A stretch of 33,431 nt of DNA from Marisimplicoccus framensis_A (GCA_042088875.1 JBELLF010000005.1:1-33431), one strand, 5' to 3'; counted from the stretch's first letter, positions 23,223-30,735 are shown. Notes: generated from the sequence alone by a model not told the origin. Translations and numbers: made by a program.

Positions 23223-23618
23223 ATGAAAATAGTTTTAAACAATTCAGATACAATTGGAATTTTTACAAGTTTGATTTGTTCTATTCATTGTTTTGCAACA
23301 CCTATTTTATTTGTTGCTCAATCTAGTTTTGTTTCTGCTGACACTCAGCCAATATGGTGGGAATCATTGAATTATTTATTCATCTTTTTGTCGTTTATAG
23401 CTGTATACTATTCAGTAAAAAATACTTCAAAGAATTTTATGAAACTAGTATTATGGACTTGCTGGCTATTTTTTGTAATAATACTACTAAATGAAATGAT
23501 TGGAATAATTGAAATTTCAGAATTATTTTCATACATATCTGTATTTTTTCTAGCATATGCTCACCTTTATAATTTGAAATATTGTCAATGTAAAGATGGA
23601 GAGTGCTGTAATGATTAA
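23223..23618 (+). CDS. MerC-like inner-membrane protein with cysteine-rich tail
   Basis: A 131-residue protein of the MerC family with about four membrane helices. The first helix carries the hallmark SLICSIHCFATP (C19, C23), the cysteine pair associated with metal binding in MerC. The C-terminus is a hydrophilic tail with four cysteines (YCQCKDGECCND; C121, C123, C128, C129). Bacteroidota often carry such proteins outside mercury operons, and there is no merA or merR here, so mercury transport should not be assumed; another soft metal such as zinc or copper is as likely. The gene starts 14 bases after the tRNA-Val with no visible promoter of its own, so it is probably made from the tRNA transcript. 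Confidence 0.85.
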   Translation: MKIVLNNSDTIGIFTSLICSIHCFATPILFVAQSSFVSADTQPIWWESLNYLFIFLSFIAVYYSVKNTSKNFMKLVLWTCWLFFVIILLNEMIGIIEISELFSYISVFFLAYAHLYNLKYCQCKDGECCND

Positions 23619-23672
23619 TTTTGTAAACAGAGAATAATTTCTAGTATTGGAAATAGAAATATTTCATAAATT

Positions 23673-24608
23673 TTAAAAGGGTAAATTTTTAAGATCTACA
23701 TTACCTCCTGTAATAATAATACCGATTTTCTTTCCTAAGAACTGTTCTCTGTTTTTTATTACTCCAGCAAGGGGAAGAGAGCAAGAAGGTTCACATATTA
23801 TCTTTAGGTGTTGCCAAATTAATTTCATTGATTCAATGATTTCATCTTCTGTAATTCGTATAATTGACTTTACTTCCTCCAGTATTACAGGAAAATTCTT
23901 ATCTCCAAGTTGAGATCTTAATCCATCTGCAATAGTATTAGTATTTGAATTCGATTCAATTTTACCACTTAATAAAGATCTATATGCATCATCAGCCTCA
24001 AAAGGCTCTGTTCCAATAACCACTGATTTGTTTGCAAAATATTTTAAAGCTAATGCTGTTCCTGCAATTAATCCTCCTCCACCAACTGGAACTAATATAT
24101 AATCAAATGAACCATATTCTTCAATGAGTTCCTTGCATGCAGTCCCTTGACCCAGAATTACATCTTCATTATTTGAGGGATGGATAAAAGTAGCACCCTT
24201 TGAATTTACTATGATTTTAGCTGCTTCTTCTCTAGCAATTAGATTTGATTCACATTCTATTAACTGCCCACCATACCCTTTTACAGCTACTTTTTTAATT
24301 TCAGGAGCGTTAGATGGCATAACTATATACGCTTTTATACCAATCTTTTTAGCAGCAAGAGATAAAGCCTGTCCATGATTTCCAGATGAGTGAGTAACAA
24401 CACCATTATTTTTTTGTTCATCAGAAAGTTTAAGAATTGCATTTGCTGCACCTCTCATTTTAAACGCTCCCATTTTCTGAAAATTTTCGCATTTAAAATA
24501 AATATCAGCTCCAGTTAAATTGTTTATCAATTTTGAAGTTAGTACTGGTGTATTGTGAATAAATTGCTTAATCCTTTCATGACAATCAATTAAATCATTT
24601 TTTGTCAT
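23673..24608 (-). CDS. Serine racemase / serine-threonine dehydratase-like PLP enzyme
   Basis: A 311-residue fold-type II PLP enzyme without the C-terminal regulatory domain of IlvA. The Schiff-base lysine K50 is in MGAFKMRG and the phosphate-binding loop is VGGGGLIAG (GGGG 176-179). HSSGNHGQA (73-81) includes S75, the position of the second catalytic base in serine racemases, and EPFEADDAY contains E201 and D207, matching the Mg2+ site of eukaryotic serine racemase. Threo-3-hydroxyaspartate ammonia-lyases share these features, so racemase, serine/threonine dehydratase and hydroxyaspartate dehydratase remain possible. The ATG at 24606-24608, one base after the upstream stop, is preferred to an in-frame TTG at 24633-24635. 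Confidence 0.85.
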   Translation of the reverse strand: MTKNDLIDCHERIKQFIHNTPVLTSKLINNLTGADIYFKCENFQKMGAFKMRGAANAILKLSDEQKNNGVVTHSSGNHGQALSLAAKKIGIKAYIVMPSNAPEIKKVAVKGYGGQLIECESNLIAREEAAKIIVNSKGATFIHPSNNEDVILGQGTACKELIEEYGSFDYILVPVGGGGLIAGTALALKYFANKSVVIGTEPFEADDAYRSLLSGKIESNSNTNTIADGLRSQLGDKNFPVILEEVKSIIRITEDEIIESMKLIWQHLKIICEPSCSLPLAGVIKNREQFLGKKIGIIITGGNVDLKNLPF

Positions 24609-24609
24609 T

Positions 24610-25164
24610 TTATTTCCACTTAATATTACATCCAATACTAGGTTTCTGAGGTTTTGTATTCTCTAGGTCAGATATAAGGCATTCAATTGCATTTTCTATG
24701 TCAGCTCCATCAGATAAAATTTCATTACCTGGTCTAGAGTCATCAAGTTGTCCTCTATAAACTAACTTTAAATTTGAATCATAAACATAGAAATCAGGTG
24801 TGCATGCAGCATCATATGCTTTAGCAACATCCTGGGTCTCATCATAGAGATATGGAAAAATAAAATCATTCTCAATAGCGTTTATTTTCATTTTTTCAGG
24901 ACTATCATCAGGATAATTTAATACATCATTACTAGAGATTGCTAAAAACTTAATATCCTCTCCATGATGCTTTTTAGATAATTTTGATATTGTTGGATTG
25001 ACATGTTTGACAAATGGACAATGATTACAAATAAACATTATAACTGTGCCTATTTTTCCTTTATATTCTTTTAATGAAATGTTAGTTTCAGAATTAACAT
25101 CTGGAAGATTAAAATCAGGAGCCTCGGATCCTAGTGAAATCATATTTGATGGAGTTCTAGCCAT
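24610..25164 (-). CDS. Thioredoxin-family (AhpC/TSA-TlpA-like) protein
   Basis: A 184-residue protein with no signal peptide. The thioredoxin fold is clear: GSEAPDFNLPDV (12-23), LKEYKGK, then IMFICNHCPFVKH with the CxxC pair C46 and C49, and the cis-proline segment ACTPDFYVYD (120-129; P123). YRGQLDDSRPGNE follows and is characteristic of a widespread cytosolic subfamily with the CNHCPFV motif. A third cysteine, C121, lies just before the cis-proline. It is probably a thiol-disulfide or peroxide-linked redox protein; the partner is unknown. It is first in a two-gene unit with the racemase-like enzyme. A near-match -7 box (TACTTTTA, minus strand, 25183-25190) lies upstream. Confidence 0.88.
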   Translation of the reverse strand: MARTPSNMISLGSEAPDFNLPDVNSETNISLKEYKGKIGTVIMFICNHCPFVKHVNPTISKLSKKHHGEDIKFLAISSNDVLNYPDDSPEKMKINAIENDFIFPYLYDETQDVAKAYDAACTPDFYVYDSNLKLVYRGQLDDSRPGNEILSDGADIENAIECLISDLENTKPQKPSIGCNIKWK

Positions 25165-25257
25165 ATAGAATCTATTATTTGTTAAAAGTAAAAAAAACCA
25201 TCAAATATTAATAACTTTATTATTAACCTAACCAATTAATGAGGAAACAAAATAAAA

Positions 25258-25311
25258 ATGATAAAAAGATCTCTATATGGAAATATTAATGCTAGCAGAA
25301 ACTCTGCTTAA
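25258..25311 (+). CDS. Possible 17-codon ORF, doubtful
   Basis: An ATG-initiated reading frame encoding MIKRSLYGNINASRNSA, with its stop immediately after a hairpin. The segment SLYGNIN resembles the start of a small basic bacterial protein I recall (SLYGNINxRKKAGTSR-like), which would make this a decayed or truncated copy; the recollection is not checked. No promoter or ribosome-binding site is evident, and an overlapping 16-codon ORF starts at 25239. It could be chance. Confidence 0.2.
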   Translation: MIKRSLYGNINASRNSA

Positions 25312-25319
25312 CTTTTTCT
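25294..25319 (+). terminator. Short hairpin followed by a T-rich stretch
   Basis: AGCAGA (25294-25299), loop AAC, TCTGCT (25303-25308), a perfect 6-pair stem, then TTAACTTTTTC. It has the shape of a weak intrinsic terminator on the plus strand, 33 bases before the SnoaL-like start. The only plus-strand ORF before it is the 17-codon one. It may instead be a structure in the leader of the downstream message, or chance. Confidence 0.3.
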
Positions 25320-25352
25320 ATATTTAACTAACAACTTTAAACAAAACTCAAA

Positions 25353-25847
25353 ATGAAAAAATATATATTACTTTTTGCTATAATATTAGCTTCATGTTCA
25401 ACTCCTCTTGAAGAACCAAAAGGTTCTGGAATGTGGGCAGGAGATGAAAATGAAACATTTACAGTAGGCACGGATGAAATGACTGAGATGTACTTGAAAT
25501 TTATAGATGCTCATAATAATAGGGATATTGAAACTATTAAATCTCTTGAAGCTGAAGATATTAGAATCGATGTTCCTGATGGATCAAGAATTGAAGGTCC
25601 TGATGCACATGCAGAAGCGCTAAGTGTCTGGTTTGAATCTGAAGCTGATCCTAAGTGGAATGTATTCTGGGTTATGCCATATGTTGGTCAACCTAGTGGA
25701 CAAACATGGATAGTAGGTGGACATTCATTAACTCAAACTATAGATGGAGAAGAAGTAACTACAGTTCAAATGATAGATGCTCAAGTAGAGGATGGTTTAT
25801 TTAAATGGGCTATAATCTATGAAAAGCAATCTCCTAATTCAGAATAA
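25353..25847 (+). CDS. Predicted lipoprotein with SnoaL-like (NTF2-fold) domain
   Basis: A 164-residue protein. Residues 1-15 form a lipoprotein signal with lipobox LASC (lipidation at C15). The mature part (about 40-160) has the length and pattern of a SnoaL/NTF2-like alpha+beta barrel: helix EMYLKFIDAHNNRDIETIKSL, strands IRIDVPDGSRIEGPDAHAEAL, WNVFWVMPYV, TWIVGGHSLTQTIDGEEVT and FKWAIIYEKQ. Such domains range from enzymes to simple binding proteins and no active site can be named. The mature protein is strongly acidic. The start ATG follows an A-rich sequence (AAACAAAACTCAAA) and no Shine-Dalgarno. It heads a same-strand run to acs. Confidence 0.75.
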   Translation: MKKYILLFAIILASCSTPLEEPKGSGMWAGDENETFTVGTDEMTEMYLKFIDAHNNRDIETIKSLEAEDIRIDVPDGSRIEGPDAHAEALSVWFESEADPKWNVFWVMPYVGQPSGQTWIVGGHSLTQTIDGEEVTTVQMIDAQVEDGLFKWAIIYEKQSPNSE

Positions 25848-25852
25848 TAAAT

Positions 25853-26350
25853 TTGGATTTATTCTTATTAATACTAGGCTTTATATTTTGTCTAATTGGC
25901 ATAATTGGAAGCTTTTTACCAATAATACCTGGCCCGGTTACTGCTTGGCTAGGTATTTTGCTTTTAAACTTAACTTCTGTAGTTGAATTTAACTTAAACT
26001 TCATTTTAATAACATTAACTGTAGCTGTCTCCGTTGGAATTCTCGATTATTTAATACCAATATTGGGAGTAAAAAAACTAGGAGGTACAAGATCTGGACA
26101 AATTGGTACAACAGTCGGGCTTATACTGGCATTAGTAATACTTGGACCAATTGGTATTATAATTGGTCCCTTTTTAGGGGCTTTACTTGGAGAAATGACT
26201 AATAATAAATCCTTTGGTAAATCATTGAAGCCTGCTTTTGGATCATTTATAGGAGTTATAGCTGGGAGTGTAATTAAATTTTTAATTAGCCTTAGCTTCT
26301 TATTTTTCTATTTTGATATTTTTTGGGGATACAGAGAAAGTTTTTTTTAA
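25853..26350 (+). CDS. DUF456 family membrane protein
   Basis: A 165-residue, very hydrophobic protein with about five membrane helices. Family features are the N-terminal LGFIFCLIGIIGSFLPIIPG (8-27) with PGP and the loop GVKKLGGTRSGQIGTTVG, followed by the glycine-rich LGPIGIIIGPFLGALLGEM. Glycine spacing suggests tightly packed helices. Function is unknown for the family. No ATG is available; the TTG at 25853-25855 gives the family-typical MDLFLLILGF start. It lies 5 bases after the SnoaL-like gene, so it is probably co-transcribed. Confidence 0.85.
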   Translation: MDLFLLILGFIFCLIGIIGSFLPIIPGPVTAWLGILLLNLTSVVEFNLNFILITLTVAVSVGILDYLIPILGVKKLGGTRSGQIGTTVGLILALVILGPIGIIIGPFLGALLGEMTNNKSFGKSLKPAFGSFIGVIAGSVIKFLISLSFLFFYFDIFWGYRESFF

Positions 26351-26382
26351 ATTTCCTAAATTGAAACAACTAATTAACACAT

Positions 26383-26862
26383 TTGGAAAAATTTGAAAGA
26401 AAATATTTTGCCTCATGGACTGATCTTGATCCTAACTGGCATGTTGCTAATCATGCATATATAAAATATGCAACAGATACTCGGGTGTCTTTCTTCTCTG
26501 AGTTAAAATTAGATAGGGATAAATTTAATAATCTTAATATAGGTCCTGTCTTATTTTATGAACATATGTATTATTATAAAGAAATAATGATGGGTGTTGA
26601 GTTTTCAATTGATTTAGAAATAGATGGTTATAGTGATGATGGTCGATTTTTCTCTCTTTTTCAAAATTTTTACGATATGAGTGGAAACCATTTAGCTCAT
26701 CTAGATTTAACTTTTGGAATCATGGACACAAAACTTAGGAAACTCATCTCAATGCCAAATGAATCATTTGAAATTTTTAAAGAAGGTCCAAAATCTAAAA
26801 CATTTAGCATAATTACAAAAGAGGATTTGAGAAAACATGGAAAGTTTCCAGAAAATAAATAA
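26383..26862 (+). CDS. Acyl-CoA thioesterase-like hotdog protein
   Basis: A 159-residue protein of the 4HBT hotdog family. The N-terminal ASWTDLDPNWHVANHAYIKYATDTR (10-34, in two parts) corresponds to the active-site segment DxDxxxHVxxxxY, where the aspartate (D14 or D16) is the likely catalytic residue. It is followed by LFYEHMYYYKEIMMGVEFSI and the helix and strands of a complete single hotdog. The hydrolysed acyl-CoA is unknown. The start is TTG at 26383-26385, because no ATG occurs before the active-site region. It lies 32 bases after DUF456 and 65 before the symporter pair; proximity to acs suggests acyl-CoA metabolism, as inference. Confidence 0.85.
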   Translation: MEKFERKYFASWTDLDPNWHVANHAYIKYATDTRVSFFSELKLDRDKFNNLNIGPVLFYEHMYYYKEIMMGVEFSIDLEIDGYSDDGRFFSLFQNFYDMSGNHLAHLDLTFGIMDTKLRKLISMPNESFEIFKEGPKSKTFSIITKEDLRKHGKFPENK

Positions 26863-26927
26863 TAAGCAGTAATTATGCAGTGAGATATTTATTTAATTAT
26901 TGTTTAATTTGAAAAAAAATAAACAAA

Positions 26928-27170
26928 ATGAAAGAGAAATATTGGAGAAAAAACATATTATACCTCAGAATACTTCTAACAATATGGTTTATTTGTTCTT
27001 TTGGTTTTGGTATTATACTTGCTGAAAACTTAAATGAATTTTACCTAGGTGGATTTCCTTTAGGCTTTTGGTTTGCTCAACAAGGATCAATTTACATATT
27101 TGTTATTCTAATATTCATATATGTTTATTTAATGAATAAGCTTGATAAAAAACATAATCTAAAGGAATAG
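26928..27170 (+). CDS. DUF4212 small subunit of a sodium:solute symporter
   Basis: An 80-residue protein with two membrane helices (about 12-32 and 48-68). The N-terminal KEKYWRKNILYLRILLTIWF and PLGFWFAQQGSIYIFVILIFIYV match the DUF4212 / putative symporter small-subunit family, which is always found just before a large symporter of the type that follows here. It probably assembles with that protein. The ATG follows an A-rich stretch (AAAAAAAATAAACAAA). Its stop is 2 bases before the symporter ATG. A near-match -7 box, TTAATTTG, lies about 20 bases upstream. Confidence 0.92.
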   Translation: MKEKYWRKNILYLRILLTIWFICSFGFGIILAENLNEFYLGGFPLGFWFAQQGSIYIFVILIFIYVYLMNKLDKKHNLKE

Positions 27171-27172
27171 AT

Positions 27173-28840
27173 ATGGATGCACAATTTTGGACGTATTTAT
27201 TAGTTGGAGTAACCTTTTCGCTTTATATAGGTATTGCTATATGGACAAGAGCCCAAAGTACAAAGGAATTTTATATTGCTAGTGGTGGGATTAATCCTGT
27301 TCTAAATGGAATGGCAACTGCTGCTGATTGGATGTCAGCTGCTTCATTTATTTCTATGGCAGGGATTATTTCATTTCTAGGTTATGGTGGATCACAATAT
27401 CTAATGGGATGGACTGGAGGTTATGTTTTATTAGCACTTTGTCTTGCACCATACCTAAGAAAATTTGGAAAGTTTACAGTACCAGATTTTATAGGAGAAA
27501 GATATTATTCCCAAAATGCTAGAACAATTGCATTAATATGTGCAATTTTTGTCTCATTTACATATGTGGTTGGACAGATGAAGGGAGTTGGAGTTGCATT
27601 CTCAAGATTTCTTGAAATACCATATGATCTGGGAGTAATTATTGGTATTGGAATAGTTTTTTTCTATGCTGTTCTTGGTGGTATGAAAGGTATAACATAT
27701 ACTCAAGTAGCTCAATATTGTGTTCTAATTTTTGCTTTTACAGTCCCAGCAATTTTTATATCACTTCAAGCAACAGGAAATCCAATTCCTCAAATTGGAT
27801 TTGGGAGTAAGACAACTGATGGAGTTTATCTTTTAGAGAAGTTGAATCAGTTATCTGTTGATTTAGGTTTTGAAAAGTATACTGATATTAATCAAACCAC
27901 ATTAATTAATGTATTTTTTATAACTGCTGCATTAATGTTTGGAACTGCTGGACTTCCACATGTAATTGTTAGATTCTTCACTGTTCCTAAAGTACGAGAT
28001 GCAAGAATCTCAGCAGGATGGGCATTATTATTTATCTCCTTTTTATATACTACTGCTCCAGCTGTTGCTGCATTTGCTAAAGTTAACTTAATTAATACGG
28101 TATCAAATGCTCAATACTCAGAAGTACCTCAATGGTTCAAAAATTGGGAAAACACAGGTTTACTTCAATTCGATGATAAAAATGCAGATGGTGTAATCCA
28201 GTATGTAGCTGATGAACAAGTTAATGAGTTAACAATTGACAGAGATATCATGGTATTAGCAAATCCTGAGATTGCAAACTTACCTCCATGGGTAATTGGA
28301 CTTATTGTAGCTGGTGGCTTAGCTGCTGCTCTTTCAACTGCAGCAGGTTTACTTCTTGTTATTTCAACTTCAATTTCCCATGATCTTCTTAAGAAAAATA
28401 TAAATCCTAATATTTCTGAGAAAGGAGAATTGTGGGCAGCTAGAATTTCTATAGCAGTTGCCGTGGTAGCAGCTGGACTAGCTGGATTAAATCCTCCTGG
28501 ATTTGTTGCTGAAGTTGTTGCATTAGCTTTTGGTCTAGCTGCATCCTCTTTTTTTCCTGCAATTATCCTTGGAATTTTTGACAAAAGAATGAACAAGGAA
28601 GGAGCATTATCTGGAATGATAGTAGGTGTAGTCTTTACAACTATATATATATTTTATTTTAAACCGCAACTTGGCGGTCCGGGATTACCTCAAGATTATT
28701 TATTTGGAATATCACCTGAGGGAATTGGTACTATTGGAATGATAATTAACTTTATTGTATCTTTAATTGTATCAAGATTAACAAAACCAACACCTGAAAA
28801 TATCAAGGAATTAGTTGAAAGCATAAGATATCCTAAATAG
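27173..28840 (+). CDS. Sodium:solute symporter, VC_2705-like, probable acetate/carboxylate uptake
   Basis: A 555-residue SSS-family transporter with about 13 membrane helices. The sodium-binding core is recognisable in GMATAADWMSAASFISMAG (46-64) and GGLAAALSTAAGLLLVIS (381-398); the family signature region GTAGLPHVIVRFFTVP (257-272) is intact. Residues 335-342 in a loop read DKNADGVI, an EF-hand-like DxNxDGxI calcium-binding pattern which I recall in other members of this subfamily. Unlike E. coli ActP it is paired with a DUF4212 small subunit. Lying 2 bases before acs, it most likely imports acetate or another short carboxylate for activation to acyl-CoA; the substrate is inferred from context. 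Confidence 0.93.
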   Translation: MDAQFWTYLLVGVTFSLYIGIAIWTRAQSTKEFYIASGGINPVLNGMATAADWMSAASFISMAGIISFLGYGGSQYLMGWTGGYVLLALCLAPYLRKFGKFTVPDFIGERYYSQNARTIALICAIFVSFTYVVGQMKGVGVAFSRFLEIPYDLGVIIGIGIVFFYAVLGGMKGITYTQVAQYCVLIFAFTVPAIFISLQATGNPIPQIGFGSKTTDGVYLLEKLNQLSVDLGFEKYTDINQTTLINVFFITAALMFGTAGLPHVIVRFFTVPKVRDARISAGWALLFISFLYTTAPAVAAFAKVNLINTVSNAQYSEVPQWFKNWENTGLLQFDDKNADGVIQYVADEQVNELTIDRDIMVLANPEIANLPPWVIGLIVAGGLAAALSTAAGLLLVISTSISHDLLKKNINPNISEKGELWAARISIAVAVVAAGLAGLNPPGFVAEVVALAFGLAASSFFPAIILGIFDKRMNKEGALSGMIVGVVFTTIYIFYFKPQLGGPGLPQDYLFGISPEGIGTIGMIINFIVSLIVSRLTKPTPENIKELVESIRYPK

Positions 28841-28842
28841 AA

Positions 28843-30735
28843 ATGCAAAGAATAAAAACCTTATCTGAATATTTCAAAAAATACGAATTAAGTGAAAAAG
28901 ATCCTGAAAAATTTTGGTCTCAAATTGCTGATTCATTCTTATGGAAAAAAAAGTGGGATAATGTCCTTGAGTCAAATTTTGAAAATGCAGATTTTAAGTG
29001 GTTTAAAAATGCTCAACTAAATATTACTGAAAATATTTTTGAGAGAAACCTTTCTGAAAGAGGGGACAAGACTGCAATTATTTGGGAGCCAAATGATCCT
29101 GAAGAATCACCAATATATTTATCATACAAAGAACTTTACGAGCAAACATGTACTTTTTCTAATGCTCTTAGAAGTAAAGGAATTAATAAAGGAGACAGAG
29201 TAATTATCTACATGCCTATGGTACCAGAGGCAGCTATTGCAATGCTTGCTTGCGCTAGAGTAGGTGCAGTTCACTCAGTTGTTTTTGCAGGCTTCTCGGC
29301 TGCATCTTTGGCTGATAGAATAAATGACTGTGAAGCAAAAATTGTGATAACATCTGATGGAAACTTTAGAGGTAATAAGACAATTCCTGTTAAAGATGTA
29401 GTTGATGAAGCTCTTGAAAAATGTTCATCAATAGAAAGTGTTATTGTTTTAGAAAGGACAAAACAAAATATCAATATGGAGGTCGGAAGAGACTTTTGGT
29501 GGCACGAATGTATTGAGAATGAGTCTAACATATGTGATTCTGAAGTTATGGATTCAGAGGACTTATTATTTATTTTATATACATCAGGTTCAACAGGTAA
29601 GCCAAAGGGTGTTGTTCATTCTTCAGCTGGATACATGATATACTCTTCGTATACATTCTTAAACGTATTTCAATACGATGAAGATGACATTTATTGGTGT
29701 ACTGCTGATGTAGGATGGATTACAGGACATTCTTATATTGTATATGGGCCTTTACTATGTGGTGCCACTACAGTAATGTTTGAAGGTGTTCCAACATATC
29801 CAAATGTTAGTCGTTTTTGGGATATAGTGGATAAGTATAAGGTAAACCAATTCTATACAGCACCAACTGCAATTCGAGCTCTTCAAGCTCATGGTCTTAA
29901 GCCACTTGAAAATAATTCACTAGATTCATTGAAAGCTATTGGATCTGTAGGAGAGCCAATAAATGAAGAAGCATGGCATTGGTTCCATGATAATGTTGGT
30001 AAAGGAAAGTGTCCATTGGTTGATACATGGTGGCAAACTGAAACGGGTGGTATAATGATATCAGCACTAGCAGGAATAACTCCTAATAAACCTGCTCATG
30101 CTTCACTGCCATTACCAGGTGTAATACCTGTTATCGTTGACGCGGAGGGTAATGAATTATATGGAAATAATGTTCAGGGTAATTTATGTATTAAATCTCC
30201 TTGGCCATCTATCATCAGAACTACATATGGAGATCACGAAAGATGCATTAATACATATTTTTCAAACTACAAGGGTATGTATTTTACAGGTGATGGAGTA
30301 AAAAGAGACCACGATGGATACTTAAGGATACTTGGTAGAGTTGATGATGTAATTAATGTGTCTGGACATAGAATGGGAACAGCCGAGGTTGAAAATGCAA
30401 TTAATGAGCATGAAGATGTAATTGAATCAGCTGTTGTTGGATATCCTCATGATATTAAAGGTGAGGGTATATATGCATATGTTATAGTAGGTACAAAATT
30501 AAATGATGATAAAATTAAGGATGAGATAATAAATGTTGTAAGAAAAGTTATAGGATCAATTGCAAAGCCAGATAAAATTCAAATTGTTAGCGGCCTACCC
30601 AAGACTAGATCAGGTAAGATAATGAGAAGAATTCTAAGAAAGGTTGCAAGTAATGATTTTAAAAACCTTGGAGATACATCCACACTTTTAAATCCTGATG
30701 TTGTTAAAGAAATTATAGATGGAGCTATTATTTAA
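28843..30735 (+). CDS. acs: Acetyl-CoA synthetase
   Basis: A 630-residue AMP-forming enzyme that converts acetate, ATP and CoA to acetyl-CoA. Adenylate-forming motifs are complete: YTSGSTGKPKGVVH (246-259), the acetyl-pocket motif DTWWQTETGG (394-403) with W397, YFTGDGVKRDHDGYL (480-494), GRVDDVINVSGHR (498-510) and PKTRSGKIMRR (586-596). K592 there is the lysine required for adenylation and a known acetylation target in the family. W397 in the pocket favours acetate over longer acids. The length is slightly shorter than the usual 650. It follows the symporter by 2 bases, giving an uptake-and-activation unit. The 3' end overlaps murF by 8 bases. Confidence 0.97.
   Translation: MQRIKTLSEYFKKYELSEKDPEKFWSQIADSFLWKKKWDNVLESNFENADFKWFKNAQLNITENIFERNLSERGDKTAIIWEPNDPEESPIYLSYKELYEQTCTFSNALRSKGINKGDRVIIYMPMVPEAAIAMLACARVGAVHSVVFAGFSAASLADRINDCEAKIVITSDGNFRGNKTIPVKDVVDEALEKCSSIESVIVLERTKQNINMEVGRDFWWHECIENESNICDSEVMDSEDLLFILYTSGSTGKPKGVVHSSAGYMIYSSYTFLNVFQYDEDDIYWCTADVGWITGHSYIVYGPLLCGATTVMFEGVPTYPNVSRFWDIVDKYKVNQFYTAPTAIRALQAHGLKPLENNSLDSLKAIGSVGEPINEEAWHWFHDNVGKGKCPLVDTWWQTETGGIMISALAGITPNKPAHASLPLPGVIPVIVDAEGNELYGNNVQGNLCIKSPWPSIIRTTYGDHERCINTYFSNYKGMYFTGDGVKRDHDGYLRILGRVDDVINVSGHRMGTAEVENAINEHEDVIESAVVGYPHDIKGEGIYAYVIVGTKLNDDKIKDEIINVVRKVIGSIAKPDKIQIVSGLPKTRSGKIMRRILRKVASNDFKNLGDTSTLLNPDVVKEIIDGAII

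Larger units (their letters stand above)
25165..25352. other. Longest intergenic gap, 188 bases
   Basis: The only stretch over 100 bases without a recognised gene. It separates the divergent thioredoxin-family and SnoaL-like genes. It contains near-match -7 boxes for both (TACTTTTA on the minus strand at 25183-25190; TATATTTA on the plus strand at 25319-25326), a 17-codon ORF and a short perfect hairpin. No exact TAnnTTTG box is present in either orientation, unlike most other gaps here. Confidence 0.6.

Noticed and set aside
23223..23618. Mercury-resistance operon
   Set aside because: Only a MerC-like gene is present; merA, merT, merP and merR are absent, and MerC-like proteins are common in Bacteroidota without mercury resistance.
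23637..23660. AT-only inverted repeat (ATTTCTA, 10-base loop, TAGAAAT) between the MerC-like and racemase-like genes
   Set aside because: Seven weak, mostly A-T pairs around a long loop with no T-run directly after it; in such AT-rich DNA this is likely chance, so I did not call a terminator.
24609..24635. TTG start for the racemase-like gene giving nine extra residues
   Set aside because: It would overlap the upstream gene by 26 bases and adds non-conserved residues; the ATG at 24608 fits the family and gives 1-base spacing.
26864..26880. GCAGT direct repeat in the gap before DUF4212
   Set aside because: Two 5-base copies with 6 bases between them are too short to support an operator, and no regulator gene is adjacent.
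28165..28596. 143-codon open frame on the minus strand inside the symporter gene
   Set aside because: The plus-strand frame is a clear full-length SSS transporter. The antisense product is alanine/serine/threonine-rich with no recognisable motif and arises from codon bias.
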